A DNA stretch of 64,000 nucleotides from Ophioderma brevispina (Eukaryota > Echinodermata > Ophiuroidea > Amphilepidida > Ophiodermatidae): assembly GCA_023653785.1 (NCBI GenBank), contig JAMKCH010088186.1, positions 1 to 64,000 of the forward strand, given 5' to 3'. Shown piece by piece: positions 60,813 through 64,000 of this stretch. The notes beneath the pieces were generated by a model. The model made no database searches. It was not told where the DNA came from and saw nothing but the letters and a program-made list of their open reading frames with translations. The translations under genes and the position numbers were made by a program. Every line of letters starts with the position of its first letter. Positions within the stretch are counted from its first letter, which is position 1.

Positions 60813-61110
60813 CTAAATAGCGGATGTGGCAAGTCGCGTACTACAACTGATTTGGTATTTTTGGAAATATGGAGTTCTGACACCATCACCAATAAAATTA
60901 CCTACCCAGAACCCGGTTGGGGGAACATATTCTAATGTTGTCTTCAAAATGGCCGCCGTTCTGCGTGTTGGGTATATCTTTCGTCGCCCACTCCACATCT
61001 GTCGTAGTTCACACAAAACCGTTTTCCGAGAAATAATCGGCAATTCAAAATCTACCGCGACCTTTCATGTCTATACGGTAAAACTAAGCATAAAAGACAT
61101 CTAGACTTTA
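60813..61110 (+). repeat. Diverged repeat U, copy 1
   Basis: Shares with 61800-61960 and 62360-62580 the core TTGGGGGAACATATTCTAATG, followed by AATGGCCGCC, and an upstream AAAATTAC block. Identity is moderate. I do not recognise the family. Confidence 0.55.
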
Positions 61111-61799
61111 CTGGTTTGACGAAAAACATTTTAGTCCAATTTAAAACACCATAAAATCTAATTTAAAACTACAATTATATTACTTAATTAGCTCAAATCT
61201 AAGGCTGTATTTGAAATCACAAATACTGTATCTTGCAAATACACGCATCTTACACACATTGTTTTCAATGTTAACCGTAATAGATCACTATGTGAAAAGC
61301 TTGTTTACAAGAATCGATGGAAATACTCAAAATCGTCTGTATGTAATCGTTAATTTTGGAATCGGCAAATACCACGCATATAGAACACGGTAAAGGACTG
61401 GAGATTTTTTCAATCGAAGTATGTGACAGTTTGGATATGATGATTTTGAGAAATGACAAAAATATATCATATAAACTAATTAATAGGCACATCCTTAACA
61501 TTTTGAAACATTTGTGGATGGCAAGCATTCGATGAACTACCTAAGTAAATAGGCGAAATTTCGCAAAACCCTCAAAATTTGAAATCGACATTATGTGATG
61601 CGGGCGACGATTTCAATCTGCATTCAACTGCATCCTTAATAATATGATTTGAAACACCTTTAACTATTTTTTCATCATTTTGAGAGGGTGCACTATGAAC
61701 AGGTGAGTCACTTTGCATGGAATAACACTAGAGGGCACTTGCCAAACTTGCCGTCAATGTGCGTTCTGACTAGGTACAAATTAAAAGGGTCCATTTGAG

Positions 61800-61960
61800 C
61801 TTGTTTGAGACGGAATAATTGAGCGGTCGTGAAATGTCACAATACTAAAAGCTAATGTTTTGATATTTTGGAGTTGGTGCTGACAACATCACACAACTCA
61901 AAATTACCCCCCTAACCCTTGGGGAACATATTCTAATGCGTCCTTCAATAGCCGCCATTA
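61800..61960 (+). repeat. Diverged repeat U, copy 2
   Basis: Core CTTGGGGAACATATTCTAAT then ATAGCCGCCAT. The upstream GCTAATGTTTTGATATTTTG matches copy 3 (GCTAATGTTGGTATTTG). A SINE follows immediately, so it may have inserted into this copy. Confidence 0.55.
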
Positions 61961-62225
61961 AATGTCGCATTTATATAGCGCCTTTCACAATGTATCAAAA
62001 CACTTTACATTTAATTCCGCTGTCACGAGAATATGTCAGCTGCCTTCAAATGCCCATTCATACTCATACTTTGGGCGGCGCGCCATGGATAATATTCCCG
62101 ACACTCCCAATTTTGCCACCTGGTGTAGAGGGGAAAGCGAGGTAATTCCCTTTCCTATGCACACACATTGGCCTAAGCGGGACTCGAATCCAGGACCTGT
62201 TTCTATCAATACGGCGTTCATAATC
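61960..62225 (-). mobile_element. SINE with L2-type 3' tail, 5'-truncated
   Basis: On the minus strand it carries a B-box-like GGATTCGAGTCC at about 62180-62192, and near its 3' end GGCGCTATATAAATGCGAC at about 61966-61984. That ending resembles those of SINEs moved by L2/CR1-type LINEs. No A box is found upstream, so the tRNA-like head is incomplete. Confidence 0.6.
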
Positions 62226-62359
62226 GTGATTTGGAAACTTTGTTTTTGCTATTTTTTGTTATTAATTATACGTAGCGACTACTATTTAATTAACACGTAC
62301 TACACTCATCACTTACATAGGTATACCAGATGGGCGATACCAATTGCCGTCCAAGGTCG

Positions 62360-62580
62360 TTGAATGTCGACTTCTGATAAAAAAAGGTCGCATGGCATAG
62401 GGAGCTGTATACTAAGAAGCTAATGTTGGTATTTGAAAAGTATTGATCCAAACAACATAACAAAACCAAAATTACCCCAATCCTTTTTTGGGGAACTATA
62501 TTGTAATGGAACCTTACCAATTGACTGCCATTTTGGTTCTTGTATATATCGTTTCAGTCCTGTTTCATAACGCAATTGGA
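62360..62580 (+). repeat. Diverged repeat U, copy 3
   Basis: Core TTTGGGGAACTATATTGTAATG then GACTGCCATTTTGG, with upstream AAAATTACCCCAATCC matching copy 2. It is the most diverged at the core. Confidence 0.5.
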
Positions 62581-63429
62581 AATAGTTTTTTATTTTTCGA
62601 TGAACTTGATTAGTAGTAATATTATTTAATAACATAGCACTTACATTACGTGATGTGACACAGAGACATTTACTTAATTACGAATCCCTTTGAAACACAT
62701 TATCATAGTATGTTTCAAATGGCCATCATTTTATTATTGGGTCATGATCGGACCAGATCTTGCTTATATTCTAGACAACCGAACTTTCCTGAAAACGGCA
62801 AACCAGAGTTTATCCAGCTACGCATCCTTCATGTTCATAGTTTTGGGCACCGCCAAAAGGTAAAAAAAACCTCTGTGAAGAATCTGACATATTAATTATG
62901 TTTCACACTCTCTGTGGTGAGCTTTAAGAGAGGATGTCATAATCTGCACTGCACTCCTAACAACAGCTTCAAGAATATTGCATCTGGAAATGCTTCCCAC
63001 GAAAGAAGGAAGACACAAGCTGTTACTTCAAGTGATGACGATCCGCAAGTCCAGAAAATCAATCTGTCGCTCCCACCCAAAGCAACAGTCGGCACCAACT
63101 GTACTTAGACTGTGGCCAAATGTCCTTTTGATGAATTTCTATAGCGAGTTTCAAGAGTTGCATAAGGTCCCAGACGACTAGCTATATCTCCACCTTTGGT
63201 AACAAATGGCTGCCTGTGTGGGCTGCCGGCCGGGAGATAGCTAACGAGACGGCAACCCTGGGTCATCCGTCCCAAATAGGTTCTGACAGTGGCCCATCAT
63301 GACTAGTCTTTTCACCTGAGTACTTCAACTGTCTAAGAAGCTTATAATCGCCAAGACCCGTAGACCTACTATATCCCTCCCATTTCCCCTAACCATATTA
63401 TATGGAATCTGCACACTTTCCATGTTAAG
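62581..63429. other. Unassigned DNA upstream of the terminal LINE remnant
   Basis: Base composition rises in GC after about 62900. It may be an upstream part of the same LINE, but I cannot identify endonuclease motifs. Two overlapping frames of 64-67 codons occur at 62914-63181. Confidence 0.35.
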
Positions 63430-64000
63430 GCAGCCGTTTGGATTTTGCATTAGTCTTGCCTTCCAAGTCATCTATCACACCTCTGCCAAGGAAGGTGATC
63501 TCCAGCTACCCTAATCAGGGCATTACACTGACGACATTTGCCCCTACATCTACAACTCTAATGCTGCCAAATTAAAATCGTCTTCCTCCCCCCCGATCAT
63601 ATCCTCAGCTAAACCAACTGGCTTCCTTAGAGGCAGATCTACTATATTGCCTTCAGAAAGTATCAATGAAAAAATATAATCCTTGAGGAGAACCCACAGA
63701 TTTTTGTGGATTTTTCAAAGGTTTTGATGGCGTTAATAGAAAGGTTATGCTGCATATTCTCCATATCTATGGTATTCCAATGCTATTGCCAGGAAACCCC
63801 AACATCATTTGTACAGCACATGGATGGTCCCACTAGAGTGTTTCTGACATCTGCTGGTATTTTCCAGGGGCCTTCTATCTACCTCCCTCGTGTAGCAGCT
63901 ACTTGGACAACCCTTGTACAAACAAATCACAAGGTAATAAATTCGCTATCCAGCCATAAGTCAAGGCGCCCGACTGGAATGCATCAAGTTTTTGCCATGA
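63430..64000 (+). pseudogene. Degenerate non-LTR reverse transcriptase, truncated by window end
   Basis: RT blocks occur in the expected order on the plus strand but in shifting frames: KEGDL (63488), then QGITL (~63516), TGFLRGRSTI (~63617), PQIFVDFSK (63694-63720), a one-base loss, then FDGVNRKVMLHILHIYGIP (63723-63779), and TSAGIFQG (~63849). These correspond to the usual PKKGDL...GITL, GRST, DFSKAFD and GVxQGD blocks. A stop-rich, frame-shifted state shows it is dead. The wording differs from the Jockey-like and L2/CR1-like copies elsewhere in the window, so it is a third LINE lineage whose clade I cannot fix. The catalytic xxDD box would lie beyond the window. Confidence 0.72.

Overview
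This window looks like repeat-rich, AT-rich nuclear DNA from an animal, most likely a marine invertebrate, with no host gene I can support. The reasons are the absence of long intact open frames, decayed non-LTR retrotransposons of Jockey-like and L2/CR1-like type, tRNA-like SINEs, many short inverted-repeat (MITE-like) elements, microsatellites and two 20-base N gaps typical of a draft assembly. The phylum is a guess: the mix of L2/CR1-like LINEs and SINE tails fits echinoderm, hemichordate or cephalochordate genomes, but nothing here proves it.

Layout. (1) 1-23.6 kb is an imperfect tandem duplication. A ~1 kb block R1 (239-1225) recurs at 15519-16483, and an 8.1 kb block A (7280-15411) recurs as a 5.9 kb block B (17725-23627). 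Each R1-A or R1-B pair is separated by different DNA: 6 kb holding LINE tails and degenerate repeats in the first pair, a 1.2 kb foldback sequence in the second. A and B each carry the same nested insertion, an L2/CR1-like LINE fragment inside the 3' part of a Jockey-like LINE, so nesting came before duplication. (2) 24.0-44.0 kb holds a ~0.67 kb direct repeat (D at 24009-24674, D' at 32571-33257) and a very large inverted repeat: a left arm of about 6.8 kb (25783-32569), a 3.5 kb centre, and a right arm of about 8.0 kb (36053-44033). The right arm is longer because it carries a 1.4 kb composite transposon with two elements inside it, a ~190 bp insert near its outer end, and a locally repeated stretch around an N gap. 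(3) 45.7-55.4 kb contains a TA-flanked MITE, a second copy of the hairpin family seen in the right arm, a ~500 bp AGT/AGC tract, a 1.08 kb TA-flanked element with mariner-like ends, and a 217 bp MITE. (4) 54.9-57.5 kb shows two alleles of one locus laid end to end across the second N gap. (5) 57.5-64 kb contains two decayed SINEs on the minus strand, three diverged copies of an unidentified repeat, and a degenerate plus-strand reverse transcriptase that runs off the window end.

There is no operon-like or cooperating gene set. What the window records is genome structure: segmental duplication, a giant palindrome, nested transposons and probable uncollapsed haplotypes. The most unusual object is the ~18 kb inverted repeat, whose left inner end abuts repeat D' within about two bases.
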